64,000 nt of DNA, from the NCBI RefSeq assembly GCF_026413145.1, contig NZ_JAOVYZ010000001.1:1-64000 (forward strand). Direction: 5' to 3'. The DNA comes from Limosilactobacillus kribbianus (lineage in GTDB: Bacteria > Bacillota > Bacilli > Lactobacillales > Lactobacillaceae). Numbering within the stretch: position 1 is the stretch's first letter; every line of letters starts with the position of its first letter. The notes below the pieces were generated by a model. That model ran no database searches. It saw only the letters and a list, made by a program, of their open reading frames with translations, and was not told the DNA's origin. Of this stretch, positions 33,640 to 42,973 are shown one piece after another. A program made the position numbers and the translations under genes.

Positions 33640-35034
33640 ATGGCAGAAGAATTTCAACCATTATCCGTTAGCAAATTAGAGGACAGCTACGATGCCGTCA
33701 TCATCGGTTCCGGTGGGACTGGTCTGGCCGCCGCCATCCAGGCTCATGAGCTGGGGATGAAAGTTGCCGTCTTTGAAAAGGAAGAGCAGCTGGGTGGAAA
33801 CACCAACCGGGCCTCTTCTGGAATGAACGCTGCCGAAACCAACGTTCAACTAAAGCACGGGGTGATCGACAACGTTGCCGATTTCTACCACGAAACCTAC
33901 AAGGACGGGGGCCGGCTCAACGACAAGGACATGCTCGGCTACTTCGTCTACCACACCGCGCCAGCAATCGACTGGCTGGCTGACCACGACATCAAACTGG
34001 ATGACATCACCGTGACCGGAGGGATGTCCAAGAAGCGGACCCACCGTCCGGCCAGCATGGCGCCAATCGGTGGCTTCCTGGTCAAGAGCCTGTTGAGAGT
34101 GGTCGCTGAAGAAAAGATTCCGGTCTTCAACCAGACCAAGGTCACCAAGCTGCTCCGGGACGACACCGGTCGGATTAACGGGGTGCACGTTAATGCCAAC
34201 GGCCTGATCAAGACGATCAACGCCAAGGCGGTTATCCTGGCTACCGGTGGTTTCGGGGCTTCTAAGGAATACATCGAACGCTTCCGTCCCGACCTGAAGG
34301 ACTACAAGACGACTAATCAACCGGGGGCGACCGGTGACGGGTTAAAGCTGGCCGAAAATGTCGGTGCCGAATTGATGCAGATGAATCTGGTTCAGGTTCA
34401 CCCAACTGTTCAGCAGGACCACCCGCACGTCTACCTGATCGGTGAGGCCGTTCGTGGCGAAGGAGCCATTCTGGTCAACGCCGAAGGGAAGCGGTTCGTC
34501 AACGAGCTGAACACCCGGAAGATCGTTTCCAACGCGATCACGGCCCTGCCAGAGCACAGTGCCTACCTGATTTTCGATCAGGGCATCCGTGACCGGGCTA
34601 AGGCAATCGAATTCTATGACAAGGTTGGCCTGGTCGTTCACGGCGACACGATCGCGGACCTGGCGGATAAGCTGAAGATGGATCCGGCCGTCCTGGAAGA
34701 GACGGTCAAGACCTGGAATACGGCCGTGGCTAACCACGACGATGCTGCATTTAACCGGACGACTGGAATGGACCGGGGCATTGACAAGCCGGGCTTCTTC
34801 GCTATCCACATCGCACCAGCCATTCACTACACGATGGGTGGGATCCACATCACGCCAAAGACACAAGTTCTGGACGGCAATGGTGACGTGATCCCTGGAC
34901 TCTTTGCAGCTGGTGAAGTTGCCGGTGGCCTGCACGGAAACAACCGGGTTGGTGGTAATTCAATTGCCGAAACGATCGTCTTTGGGCGGCAGGCCGGCCA
35001 GCAGGTAACCCTGTACGTTCGCGGCGAACATTAA
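33640..35034 (+). CDS. Soluble fumarate reductase flavoprotein (flavocytochrome c family)
   Basis: A 464-residue FAD protein. N-terminal FAD motif AVIIGSGGTGLAAA (about 19-32), GGNTNRASSGMNA, AVILATGGFGA and C-terminal FAAGEVAGGLHGNNRVGGNS are the fumarate reductase/flavocytochrome c marks; no heme, FMN or membrane part is present. It reduces fumarate to succinate, using reduced cofactor to re-oxidise NADH in the cytoplasm. Follows fumC by 21 bp with AAGGAG. Confidence 0.92.
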   Translation: MAEEFQPLSVSKLEDSYDAVIIGSGGTGLAAAIQAHELGMKVAVFEKEEQLGGNTNRASSGMNAAETNVQLKHGVIDNVADFYHETYKDGGRLNDKDMLGYFVYHTAPAIDWLADHDIKLDDITVTGGMSKKRTHRPASMAPIGGFLVKSLLRVVAEEKIPVFNQTKVTKLLRDDTGRINGVHVNANGLIKTINAKAVILATGGFGASKEYIERFRPDLKDYKTTNQPGATGDGLKLAENVGAELMQMNLVQVHPTVQQDHPHVYLIGEAVRGEGAILVNAEGKRFVNELNTRKIVSNAITALPEHSAYLIFDQGIRDRAKAIEFYDKVGLVVHGDTIADLADKLKMDPAVLEETVKTWNTAVANHDDAAFNRTTGMDRGIDKPGFFAIHIAPAIHYTMGGIHITPKTQVLDGNGDVIPGLFAAGEVAGGLHGNNRVGGNSIAETIVFGRQAGQQVTLYVRGEH

Positions 35035-35092
35035 GGCAAATGGGGAATTGCCCCCGCACAGCAATCATTGACATTTAAGAGAGAATTGGAAA

Positions 35093-36514
35093 ATGAAAAA
35101 ATTAGAACACGTTAACTATAAGGGCTTCATCCTGCCCCTGGTGGTGGGGATCGCCCTCTGGCTGATGACGCCACTCAAGCCCGCGGCCGTGCCGGTTGCC
35201 GGCTGGCACATGTTTGCCCTCTTTGTCGGTACGATCATCGCCTGCATCACCCGACCCCTGCCGATCGGTGGGGTCTCCATCGTTGCCTTTGCCCTGACTG
35301 TTTTAACCCAGACGGTTCCGATGGAAAAGGCGATTGTCGGCTTCGGAAACGCCTCAATCTGGATGATCGCCATGGCCTTCTTCATCGCCCGGGGCTTCAT
35401 CAAGACCGGCCTGGGCCGCCGGATCGCTCTGAACTTTGTGAAGGCCTTTGGGAAGCGGACGCTGGGGTTGGCTTACTCCCTGATCGGTGTTGACCTGATC
35501 CTGGCCCCGGCCACGCCAAGTAACACGGCCCGTGCCGGTGGGGTGCTCTACCCAATCATCGAATCGCTGTCTCAGTCCTTTGGTTCCGACCCGAAAGATG
35601 GGACGGAGCGGAAGATCGGTTCTTTCCTGATCTTTGCCGAATACCATGGTGACATGATCACGGCGGCCATGTTCATGACCGCCATGGCCGCCAACCCGCT
35701 GGTCCAGACGCTGGCCAAGGGGAGCGGCGTGAACATCACCTGGATGGGCTGGTTCCTGGCCGCCCTGGTGCCCGGCATCATTTCCCTGATCGTCGTGCCG
35801 TGGCTGATCTACAAGATGTATCCACCGGAAATCAAGGAAACGCCGAACGCCAAGGAATGGGCGGATAAGCAGTTGGCAGAGATGGGCCCGATGACCCTGC
35901 CGGAAAAGATCATGGCAGTCGTCTTCGTCGTCGCCCTCCTGCTTTGGATCACCGGGAGTTTCATCGGAATCGACGCTACTCTGGCGGCCTTCATTGCGCT
36001 GGCCCTGCTGCTCTTGACCGGGGTGCTGAGCTGGCAGGACGTCCTGCACGAGACCGGGGCCTGGAACACTTTGACCTGGTTCTCCGTCCTGGTAATGATG
36101 GCGGGCTCACTGACCACCCTCGGCTTCATTCCGTGGCTGAGTAAGGCAATCAGCGGCTCGTTGCACGGGATGAACTGGGTCTTAGTCCTGATCATCCTGA
36201 TCGTCTTCTACTTTTACAGCCACTATCTCTTTGCCAGCTCGACGGCCCACGTTACGGCGATGTACAGTGCCCTCTTGGCCGTGGCCATCTCCGCTAACGT
36301 GCCACCAATGCTGGCGGCCCTCTTGCTCGGTTTCTTCGGTAACCTGATGGCCTCCACGACCCACTACGCATCCGGCCCCGCACCGGTGCTCTTCGGTTCC
36401 GGCTACGTGCCGCAGTCGAAGCGGTGGTCGCTAAACCTGATCCTCGGGGTCTTCTACCTGGTCGTTTGGATCGGGATCGGCAGTCTCTGGATGAAGGTCA
36501 TTGGTATGTGGTAA
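35093..36514 (+). CDS. Divalent anion:sodium symporter/antiporter family transporter (CitT/DASS type)
   Basis: A 473-residue protein with 12 or so membrane helices. The two DASS substrate motifs are visible as SNTAR (about 143) and SSTAH, with the ATPSNTARAGGVLYPI and GNLMASTTHYASGPAPVLFGSGY stretches typical of CitT/TtdT-like citrate or tartrate:succinate antiporters. In this operon it most likely imports citrate, malate or fumarate in exchange for succinate. Ends at a strong terminator. Confidence 0.9.
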   Translation: MKKLEHVNYKGFILPLVVGIALWLMTPLKPAAVPVAGWHMFALFVGTIIACITRPLPIGGVSIVAFALTVLTQTVPMEKAIVGFGNASIWMIAMAFFIARGFIKTGLGRRIALNFVKAFGKRTLGLAYSLIGVDLILAPATPSNTARAGGVLYPIIESLSQSFGSDPKDGTERKIGSFLIFAEYHGDMITAAMFMTAMAANPLVQTLAKGSGVNITWMGWFLAALVPGIISLIVVPWLIYKMYPPEIKETPNAKEWADKQLAEMGPMTLPEKIMAVVFVVALLLWITGSFIGIDATLAAFIALALLLLTGVLSWQDVLHETGAWNTLTWFSVLVMMAGSLTTLGFIPWLSKAISGSLHGMNWVLVLIILIVFYFYSHYLFASSTAHVTAMYSALLAVAISANVPPMLAALLLGFFGNLMASTTHYASGPAPVLFGSGYVPQSKRWSLNLILGVFYLVVWIGIGSLWMKVIGMW

Positions 36515-36533
36515 AACATAACATCTAACTACT

Positions 36534-36577
36534 AAAACACGCGAATTAGCGATTCAAATCGCATTCGCGTGTTTTTA
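36534..36577 (+). terminator. Terminator of the fumarate operon
   Basis: AAAACACGCGAA pairs with TTCGCGTGTTTTT, with a second inner GCGAT/ATCGC stem. Confidence 0.9.
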
Positions 36578-36640
36578 AATTTGCTATAATGGGAGCTGAC
36601 TATTGATACGGTGAAATGATTGCCGAGACGGAGGAATGAG

Positions 36641-37528
36641 ATGAACACGCGTGACTTACAGTATTTTGTCGCCCTTGTTAAATATAAGAACTACACCCAA
36701 GTAGCCAAGCAGTTTCAGGTGTCCCAGCCGACGATTACCCAAGCCATCCAACGCCTGGAGCGAGAATTCAATGCCCAGCTGGTGCGTAAGGACCGGGGGC
36801 ATCGGGACGAAATGATTACCAGAAGTGGCCAGCTCCTGTTCGAAAATGCCCGGCTGATCAACGAACGGATCGACCTGGCCCACCAGGAAATTTCCCGGGC
36901 CAACCAAAAACAGATCCGCTTCGGCCTGCCGCCGATCATCGGGAAGCTTTACATTTCCCGGATCGTCCAGGAATTTTCGGGGGATCTCCTGTCCCGACTG
37001 AAGATCACCTCGGTGGGCTCCCGGGACCTGCTCAACCAGATTCGCAGTGGAAAGATTGACATTGCTATCCTAGGTTCGACCGCCCCAATTAAGGAGCCCG
37101 GGGTTTTCGCGGACCTGATCACCACCCGGCCCTTTGGCATCGTCGTCAGTGACCACCATCCCCTGGCCCGCCGCAACCGCGTCAGTTTCAAGGAACTGGC
37201 CAACGAGCGTTTCATCAACTTTGACCAGCAGTACATCCACCAGGCGGCTTTCCAGGCCTACTGTACCTACAGCCGGATCAAGCCGCAGGTGATGGTCTAC
37301 CGGCTGCCGGACATTTCCTGGGTGAAGGAGCTGGTCCGGCAAAACCTGGGGATCAGTCTCCTGGTTCGGGACGCGGCCATCAACGAGCCGGGGATCAAGG
37401 TCCTAGAATTGACCGACCCGGTCCCGGAGCGTTTCTACATTTCCGTGGCCATGCGGGAGGGCTATGTCTTAAGCGAAGACGAGCAGAATTTCGTGAATCG
37501 CTTACATCAGATTCGCCTGGATGATTAG
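36641..37528 (+). CDS. LysR-family transcriptional regulator
   Basis: A 295-residue regulator: N-terminal winged helix (RDLQYFVALVKYKNYTQVAKQF...PTITQAIQRLE, residues 4-40) and a C-terminal effector-binding domain. Start set to ATG 36641 behind GGAGGAATGAG. It lies just downstream of the fumarate operon with its own region after the terminator, and similar LysR genes accompany malate/citrate genes in lactobacilli, so control of the operon by a dicarboxylate is plausible. Confidence 0.9.
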   Translation: MNTRDLQYFVALVKYKNYTQVAKQFQVSQPTITQAIQRLEREFNAQLVRKDRGHRDEMITRSGQLLFENARLINERIDLAHQEISRANQKQIRFGLPPIIGKLYISRIVQEFSGDLLSRLKITSVGSRDLLNQIRSGKIDIAILGSTAPIKEPGVFADLITTRPFGIVVSDHHPLARRNRVSFKELANERFINFDQQYIHQAAFQAYCTYSRIKPQVMVYRLPDISWVKELVRQNLGISLLVRDAAINEPGIKVLELTDPVPERFYISVAMREGYVLSEDEQNFVNRLHQIRLDD

Positions 37529-37613
37529 GGTGCCAAGGCTTGACAAGGGTCGTATAATGATTAGTGACTTCTGACGGATTGGAATATTAGACGATGGGAG
37601 AAATACACTAGTC

Positions 37614-38978
37614 ATGAGCAAAAATGACGAACTAATGTCTGAATTTGAACCAGCACGGCACCTGTCCAACAAGCACCACATGGCGATCCCGTGGCAGGAC
37701 TTCTTCACGAACGATAACTTCACGCCGGCCAGCGAGGCTAATCTGGTGGAACGGGCGGCGATCGTCGGGCGGATCGGTCTGATGATGCTCTCGTACGGAA
37801 CCGGGGCCTGGCGAGTTCGGTACTCGATGAACACCGTGGCCCGGAAGCTGAAGATGACCTGCACCGTCGACATCGGCCTAGTATCATTGGAGTACACCTG
37901 TATGGACGCTCACCACAGCTACACCCAGGCGGTTTCTTTGCCCAGCACGGGGGTCAACACGACCAAGTTATCTAAGATGGAGCGCTTCATCGACGAGTTT
38001 GACGAACACGGTGACGAGCTGACGATTGGTGAGATCCATTCGCGCCTGGAGACGATCGCCCATTCCAAGGGCAACTACGCCCCTTATCAAGTGGGCTTGG
38101 CGGCGGCACTGGCCTGCAGCGCCTTCGTTTTTCTTCTCGGTGGGGGACCGATCGAAATGGTCTGCAGCTTTATCGGCGCGGGGCTCGGTAACTATGTCCG
38201 CCGCAAGCTGATTGACCGCCACATCACGCTCTTCGCCTGCGTCGCGGTGGCCGTCGCGGTGGCCTGCCTGACCTACCTGCTTTCACTTAGTCTCCTGCAA
38301 CTAGGGCTGGGCGTCAGCTCCCGTCATGAGGCCGGCTACATCGGGGCGATGCTCTTCATCATCCCCGGATTCCCATTCATCACCAGCGGCCTGGACATCT
38401 CCAAGCTCGACATGCGCTCGGGGCTGGAGCGGATGACCTACGCGATCGCCATCATCCTGGTGGCGACCCTGGTGGGCTGGATTATGGCCCTGGCGGTGAA
38501 CCTGCGGCCGGAAAACTTCGCCGCCCTGCCGCTGTCGGCCACGGCTCTGCTTCTCTTGCGGATCCCGGCCAGTTTCTGCGGGGTTTTCGGCTTCTCAATT
38601 ATGTTTAACAGCACGCCGAAGATGGCGGCCATTGCCGGCCTGATCGGGGCGGTGGCCAACACGACCCGCCTGGAACTGGTCGACCTAATCGGGATGCCGG
38701 CGGGAGCGGCAGCCTTTATCGGCGCACTGATTGCTGGGCTGCTGGCCTCGATCGTTAAACGCAAGGTCCGTTATCCACAGATCTCGATCACCGTTCCTTC
38801 GATCGTCATCATGGTGCCGGGGCTCTACCTCTACCGGGGGATGTACAACCTCGGCCTGACCTCGATCAGCGTCGGTGCCCTGTGGATCACCAAGGCGGTT
38901 TTGATCATCCTCTTCCTGCCGCTCGGCCTGGTGGCGGCCCGAATCCTGACCGACAGCAAGTGGCGCCATAACGGCTGA
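37614..38978 (+). CDS. Threonine/serine exporter family protein, fused ThrE
   Basis: A 454-residue protein with a soluble N-terminal part (about 1-155, including the conserved GTGAWRVRYSMNTVARKL segment) and around ten membrane helices; the two ThrE halves (ThrE domain and ThrE_2 domain) are in one chain. Exports threonine, serine or related amino acids in characterised members. Monocistronic after a GGGAG site. A split version of the same family occurs at 60463-61697 in this window. Confidence 0.88.
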   Translation: MSKNDELMSEFEPARHLSNKHHMAIPWQDFFTNDNFTPASEANLVERAAIVGRIGLMMLSYGTGAWRVRYSMNTVARKLKMTCTVDIGLVSLEYTCMDAHHSYTQAVSLPSTGVNTTKLSKMERFIDEFDEHGDELTIGEIHSRLETIAHSKGNYAPYQVGLAAALACSAFVFLLGGGPIEMVCSFIGAGLGNYVRRKLIDRHITLFACVAVAVAVACLTYLLSLSLLQLGLGVSSRHEAGYIGAMLFIIPGFPFITSGLDISKLDMRSGLERMTYAIAIILVATLVGWIMALAVNLRPENFAALPLSATALLLLRIPASFCGVFGFSIMFNSTPKMAAIAGLIGAVANTTRLELVDLIGMPAGAAAFIGALIAGLLASIVKRKVRYPQISITVPSIVIMVPGLYLYRGMYNLGLTSISVGALWITKAVLIILFLPLGLVAARILTDSKWRHNG

Positions 38979-38991
38979 CGGGGGTGCGCGG

Positions 38992-39642
38992 ATGATCATT
39001 CGCTATCCACAAGAGCTGCTAGCAGCGGTGAAAAAGGCGACGCGGGGCCGGCAACTGGCGGGCTTTACCCCAGGTCAAGGGCCGCGGCACCCCGAACTGA
39101 TGCTGATCGGGGAGGCACCCGGTCGGCACGAGGAAAGGGTCAATATTCCTTTTTCCGGCGCTTCGGGACAGGAACTGATGAGGCTGGTTGAGTCAATTGG
39201 CTATTCCCGCCAGACCGTCTACATCACCAGCGTGGTTCGCCAACGCCCGTACGCGGTCAAAGTGGTGCAGAACAAGAAGACGGGGCAGCAGGTGGAGAAG
39301 ACGCCGAACCGGACGCCAACCAAAGGTGAGGTGCGTGCCTTTGCGCCCCTGTTCGATTGGGAACTGCACTTCGTTGATCCGCAGATCCTGGTACCGCTCG
39401 GCAATACCGCCTTGCAGCGCCTCCTTGGCAGCAAGGCAAATATCGGGAAAATGCATGGGCAGCTGATCGAATCCCCGATTCAGGAGGCGGATCCGGATTC
39501 CAACGGTTACCGTTGGGCCACGAAACGTTACCGGATCTTCCCAATGTACCATCCGGCGGCGATTCTTTATGTTCGACGCCTGGAACCGGTTGTCCAGGCG
39601 GATTGGCAGCGGCTGGGTAAATATCTGAAAGAAAATCACTAA
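38992..39642 (+). CDS. Uracil-DNA glycosylase family protein lacking cluster cysteines
   Basis: A 216-residue protein of the UDG superfamily (family 4/5-like). Motif 1 LIGEAPGRHEE (about 38-48) and motif 2 MYHPAAILY (about 180-188) are clear. It contains no cysteine at all, so the 4Fe-4S cluster of family 4 enzymes is absent, and there is an insertion with Lys/Gln around residues 85-105. A role in uracil removal is likely but not certain. Start 13 bp after the ThrE gene with GGGGGTG, possibly co-transcribed with it. Confidence 0.8.
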   Translation: MIIRYPQELLAAVKKATRGRQLAGFTPGQGPRHPELMLIGEAPGRHEERVNIPFSGASGQELMRLVESIGYSRQTVYITSVVRQRPYAVKVVQNKKTGQQVEKTPNRTPTKGEVRAFAPLFDWELHFVDPQILVPLGNTALQRLLGSKANIGKMHGQLIESPIQEADPDSNGYRWATKRYRIFPMYHPAAILYVRRLEPVVQADWQRLGKYLKENH

Positions 39643-39670
39643 GGGCGTATACTTTTCGGAGGACAGCCCT

Positions 39671-39726
39671 TATAATGAACAATAGTTTTTTGAAAGGACT
39701 TCTTGCGTGCAAGGAGTTCTTTTTCT
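39671..39726 (+). promoter_or_regulatory. -10 element followed by a terminator-like leader hairpin
   Basis: TATAAT (39671-39676) is followed at 39692-39725 by a GGACTTCTTG/CAAGGAGTTC hairpin with G-T pairs and a T5 tract, 27 bp before the efflux pump start. Either the terminator of the UDG-like gene or an attenuator of the pump. Confidence 0.5.
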
Positions 39727-39752
39727 TAGTCTAGATAAAACGGGAGGAAAAA

Positions 39753-41231
39753 ATGGAAGATAACCAGCGACGAACAATTGTAACCGGGGCCCTCTTGCTG
39801 TCGAACATCATGGCCGGCATGGACGGGACGATCGTCAACACGGCCCTGCCAGCGATCACCAGTGACCTCCACGCCCTGCAGTACATGGGCTGGATTGTGG
39901 CCACCTTTTTGCTGGGGATGGCGGTGGCCACGCCCCTCTGGAGCAAGTTTGGTGAGCACAAGGGCAACAAGGTGGCCTACATCTGTGCGACGACGCTGTT
40001 CATGGTCGGAGCGATCTTTCAGGGGATGGCGCCGAACATCCTTTGGTTCATCATTGCCCGGACGGTCATGGGGATCGGCGCCGGTGGAATGAACACGATT
40101 CCCTTCATTGTCTTTGCCGAGATTTACCAAAACCTGCGCAAGCGGGCGGAGGTTCTGGGCCTTTCCAGTGCCTGCTTCGGTGGGGCCTCAATCATCGGAC
40201 CGTTGCTCGGGGGCTTTCTGGTCGATACCTGGAGTTGGCACTGGGTCTTCTACGTCAACGTTCCAATCGCCATCATCGCGATCACGATCATCAGCCTCTT
40301 CTACCGCAACTCCGGTCAGCAGGCGGCCGGCAAGCCCGTCGACTACCTGGGAGCGGCCCTGCTGGTGACCAGCCTGACGACAATCCTGGTGGCCGTTCAA
40401 CTGGTCGGCACGGTGGCCTGGTGGATCGTCGCCCTGCTGGTACTGATTGGCCTGGCTCTGTTAGCGTGGATGGCCAGGGTTGACGCCCACGCCGCCGACC
40501 CGATCGTGCCGAGCCGGCTCTTCAAAAATCACGAGCTGGTGATCGACTTCCTGCTCTTCGTGATCATTTGGGGATCTTTCATCGCCTTTATCACCTATAT
40601 CCCGATGTGGGCGCAGGGACTCTTGGGGTTGAGTGCCCTGCTCGGGGGGATGACCCAGATTCCCGGGGCGATCACGAACTTCATCGGCTCGGAATTGGTG
40701 CCAGTACTCCAGGAGCGCTGGGGCAAGTACTGGATCGTGACCGCCGGAGCATCCAGCATCTTCATCGCCTTCTTGGGGGTCCTGCTGGCCGGTGAAAATG
40801 CGCCGTTCTGGCTCCTGCTTACCATGGGGGCCTTTGAGGGGATGGGTGTGGGCCTGGTCTTCAACATTCTCCAGATCAGCGTCCAGACCGATGCCGAGCT
40901 CCGCGACGTCCCGATCGCGACCTCGATGGGCTATTTGCTCCGGATCCTGAGCCAGACCCTGATGGCCGCGGCCTACGGGGTAATCCTGAACAACCAGCTC
41001 TTCCGAGGCGTGAAGACCCATCACGGCATCACGATGACGATGCTCAACAAGCTGTCCAACGCGGAAACGGCCGATACTCTGCCCCGGGCGCTGGTCCCGA
41101 CGATGCGCAACATCCTTTACAGTGGCTACCGCGACATCGTGATTGGGGCAATCGTCCTGATCGTCATCTCGCTGTTGATCGTGATCCCGCTGGGCTGGCG
41201 CCACCACCTAGCAAATACGGCGAAGAATTAG
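39753..41231 (+). CDS. Drug efflux MFS transporter, DHA2 family (14 TM)
   Basis: A 492-residue major facilitator protein of the EmrB/QacA type with 14 predicted helices. Motifs: D-x-T-I-V-N at MDGTIVNTALPAI (about 22-34), WSKFGEHKGNK in loop 2-3 and the antiporter motif C region GGASIIGPLLGGFL. Exports hydrophobic drugs or metabolites in exchange for protons; substrate unknown. AGGAGG-like GGGAGG site precedes the start; a hairpin sits in the leader. Confidence 0.88.
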   Translation: MEDNQRRTIVTGALLLSNIMAGMDGTIVNTALPAITSDLHALQYMGWIVATFLLGMAVATPLWSKFGEHKGNKVAYICATTLFMVGAIFQGMAPNILWFIIARTVMGIGAGGMNTIPFIVFAEIYQNLRKRAEVLGLSSACFGGASIIGPLLGGFLVDTWSWHWVFYVNVPIAIIAITIISLFYRNSGQQAAGKPVDYLGAALLVTSLTTILVAVQLVGTVAWWIVALLVLIGLALLAWMARVDAHAADPIVPSRLFKNHELVIDFLLFVIIWGSFIAFITYIPMWAQGLLGLSALLGGMTQIPGAITNFIGSELVPVLQERWGKYWIVTAGASSIFIAFLGVLLAGENAPFWLLLTMGAFEGMGVGLVFNILQISVQTDAELRDVPIATSMGYLLRILSQTLMAAAYGVILNNQLFRGVKTHHGITMTMLNKLSNAETADTLPRALVPTMRNILYSGYRDIVIGAIVLIVISLLIVIPLGWRHHLANTAKN

Positions 41232-41257
41232 GGCTGGTTTTCAAATTGCGGCCTTTA

Positions 41258-41318
41258 CCACCGGATAAATCCACAGATTTCTGCAAGCCTTGCGTAAACC
41301 TGTGGATTTGTCAGGTGG
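41258..41318. repeat. Palindromic element shared with 8445-8476
   Basis: A 19-bp arm (41258-41276) pairs with 41300-41318 at 17 of 19 positions. The right arm GATTTGTCAGGTG is identical to that at 8463-8475 and the left arms differ by one base, with the same imperfect positions, so the two are copies of one dispersed element. Confidence 0.7.
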
Positions 41319-41361
41319 AAAAGGTGGAAAAAACGAAAAATTGTAATTTAAACTAAAAACA

Positions 41362-41390
41362 GGAGGCTGGGAATTAACCCAGCCTCTTTG
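41362..41390. terminator. Terminator
   Basis: GAGGCTGGG (41363-41371) pairs with CCCAGCCTC (41378-41386), followed by T3. Lies between converging pump and rarA genes. Confidence 0.75.
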
Positions 41391-41424
41391 CTGTTATATA
41401 GCTATAAATGCTACAGCGCGGTAG

Positions 41425-41521
41425 CCGGCTGGATTCCGAACGTTGATAAATCAACGTCCGGAACGCCTAGCCGGTCTCGCGGGGGTGGGAAGACGAACTC
41501 GCAAGCGAGTTCTGTCCCACC
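41425..41521. repeat. Two large adjacent hairpins
   Basis: Hairpin one: CCGGCT/AGCCGG (41425-41430, 41469-41474) enclosing TTCCG/CGGAA and ACGTTGAT/ATCAACGT. Hairpin two: GGTGGGA/TCCCACC (41484-41490, 41515-41521) enclosing GAACTCGC/GCGAGTTC with an AA loop. No T run, so not simple terminators; probably repeated extragenic palindromes. Confidence 0.6.
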
Positions 41522-41523
41522 GC

Positions 41524-42873
41524 CTATTTCTTTGCCTTAGGATCGTCATCGCCCGGGTGGCGGCGGTGCCATTCGGCAATCTGTGCCATCCGGTTCTTGA
41601 AGCGGGGCTCAAAGCCCTGGTTGCCGGGCTGGTAGAAGTGCTGACCGGCGAGTTCCGGCGGCATGGTAGTCATGCTCGTCAGCTTGTCCTTAGTGTCGTG
41701 GGCGTATTGGTAGCCCTGACCGTAGTGGAGCTCCTTCATTAACTTGGTTGGGGCGTTGCGGATCTGCAGTGGGACGGGTAGGTTGCCGGTTTTCTTGATC
41801 GCCTTTCTGGCCGCCTGCCGCGCCGTGTAGACGGCGTTGGACTTAGGGGCTAGTGCCAGATAGATCACGCACTCGGTTAGGTGGACGTCGCATTCGGGCA
41901 TTCCCAGGAACTGGCAGGCCTGGAAGGTGTTGAGGGCGACCCGGAGCGCGTTAGTGTCGGCCAGGCCAACGTCCTCACTGGCAAAACGCACCAGGCGCCG
42001 GGCAATGTAGAGCGGATCCTCGCCACCGTCCAGCATCCGCGAGCACCAGTAGATTGCGGCGTCGACGTCGCTGTTGCGCATTGACTTGTGGAGGGCGGAG
42101 ATAATGTTGTAGTGCTCCTCGTCGTGCTTGTCATAACGCAGTGACTTGGTGTTGACCAGCTGGCTCAGGTCGGCCGTGGTGACGGTCACGTCCTGACCCT
42201 CGCGTTGGCCATTGAGCACCGCCATCTCCAGAGTGTTGAGGGCGATCCGGGCGTCGCCGTTGGCAAACTGGGCGATGGTGTGGAGCTCGTCATCAGCGCA
42301 GTGGACCTTGAGGCCGGGAAAACCATTGGGATGGTGAAGTGCCCGCCTGAGGACCTGCTCGATGTCTTCAACGGTCAGCGAGTGGAGGACGAAGACCCGG
42401 CAGCGGCTGAGCAGGGCGGCGTTGATCTCAAAGGACGGGTTCTCGGTCGTCGCCCCGATCAGGGTGATGCTGCCGCGCTCGACGAAGGGGAGGAAGGCGT
42501 CCTGCTGGGCCTTGTTGAAACGGTGAATTTCGTCGATGAAACAGACGGTGCGTTCGCCGTACTCCCGGTTCTGCTCGGCCTCCTCCATGATCTTGCGAAT
42601 GTCTCTGATGCTGGAGGTGACGGCGCTGAAGGTGATAAAGTGGGCCTTGGTCTGGTGGGCGATGATCTGGGCCAGGGTCGTTTTGCCCGTCCCCGGCGGT
42701 CCCCAGAAGATCAAGGAGGAGAGCTGGTCGTGTTCGATGATGTCGCGCAGGACCTTGCCGGGACCCAGCAGGTGCTGCTGGCCGACAAAGTCATCGATCG
42801 TCGTCGGCCGCACCCGGTTGGCCAGCGGGGTGTTTTGCGGATTTTCCTGAGCAAATAGTGATTCTTGGTGCAT
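41524..42873 (-). CDS. rarA: Replication-associated recombination protein A (RarA/MgsA AAA ATPase)
   Basis: A 449-residue AAA+ ATPase related to clamp-loader subunits and human WRNIP1, acting at stalled replication forks. Walker [11 protein letters not shown] near 57-66, Walker [10 protein letters not shown], sensor 1 GATTENPSF and arginine finger region ALLSRCRVF are visible; the C-terminal tetramerisation domain reaches the end. AGAAGG precedes the ATG. Monocistronic. Confidence 0.93.
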   Translation of the reverse strand: MHQESLFAQENPQNTPLANRVRPTTIDDFVGQQHLLGPGKVLRDIIEHDQLSSLIFWGPPGTGKTTLAQIIAHQTKAHFITFSAVTSSIRDIRKIMEEAEQNREYGERTVCFIDEIHRFNKAQQDAFLPFVERGSITLIGATTENPSFEINAALLSRCRVFVLHSLTVEDIEQVLRRALHHPNGFPGLKVHCADDELHTIAQFANGDARIALNTLEMAVLNGQREGQDVTVTTADLSQLVNTKSLRYDKHDEEHYNIISALHKSMRNSDVDAAIYWCSRMLDGGEDPLYIARRLVRFASEDVGLADTNALRVALNTFQACQFLGMPECDVHLTECVIYLALAPKSNAVYTARQAARKAIKKTGNLPVPLQIRNAPTKLMKELHYGQGYQYAHDTKDKLTSMTTMPPELAGQHFYQPGNQGFEPRFKNRMAQIAEWHRRHPGDDDPKAKK

Positions 42874-42973
42874 AGACGGACCTTCTTTCGCTTTTATTCT
42901 AAACTAAATCTTAACAAAATAGTATCGGGAAGCGTGTTACGATAAGGGTAACCAAGTAAAGGGGCAAAATCTG

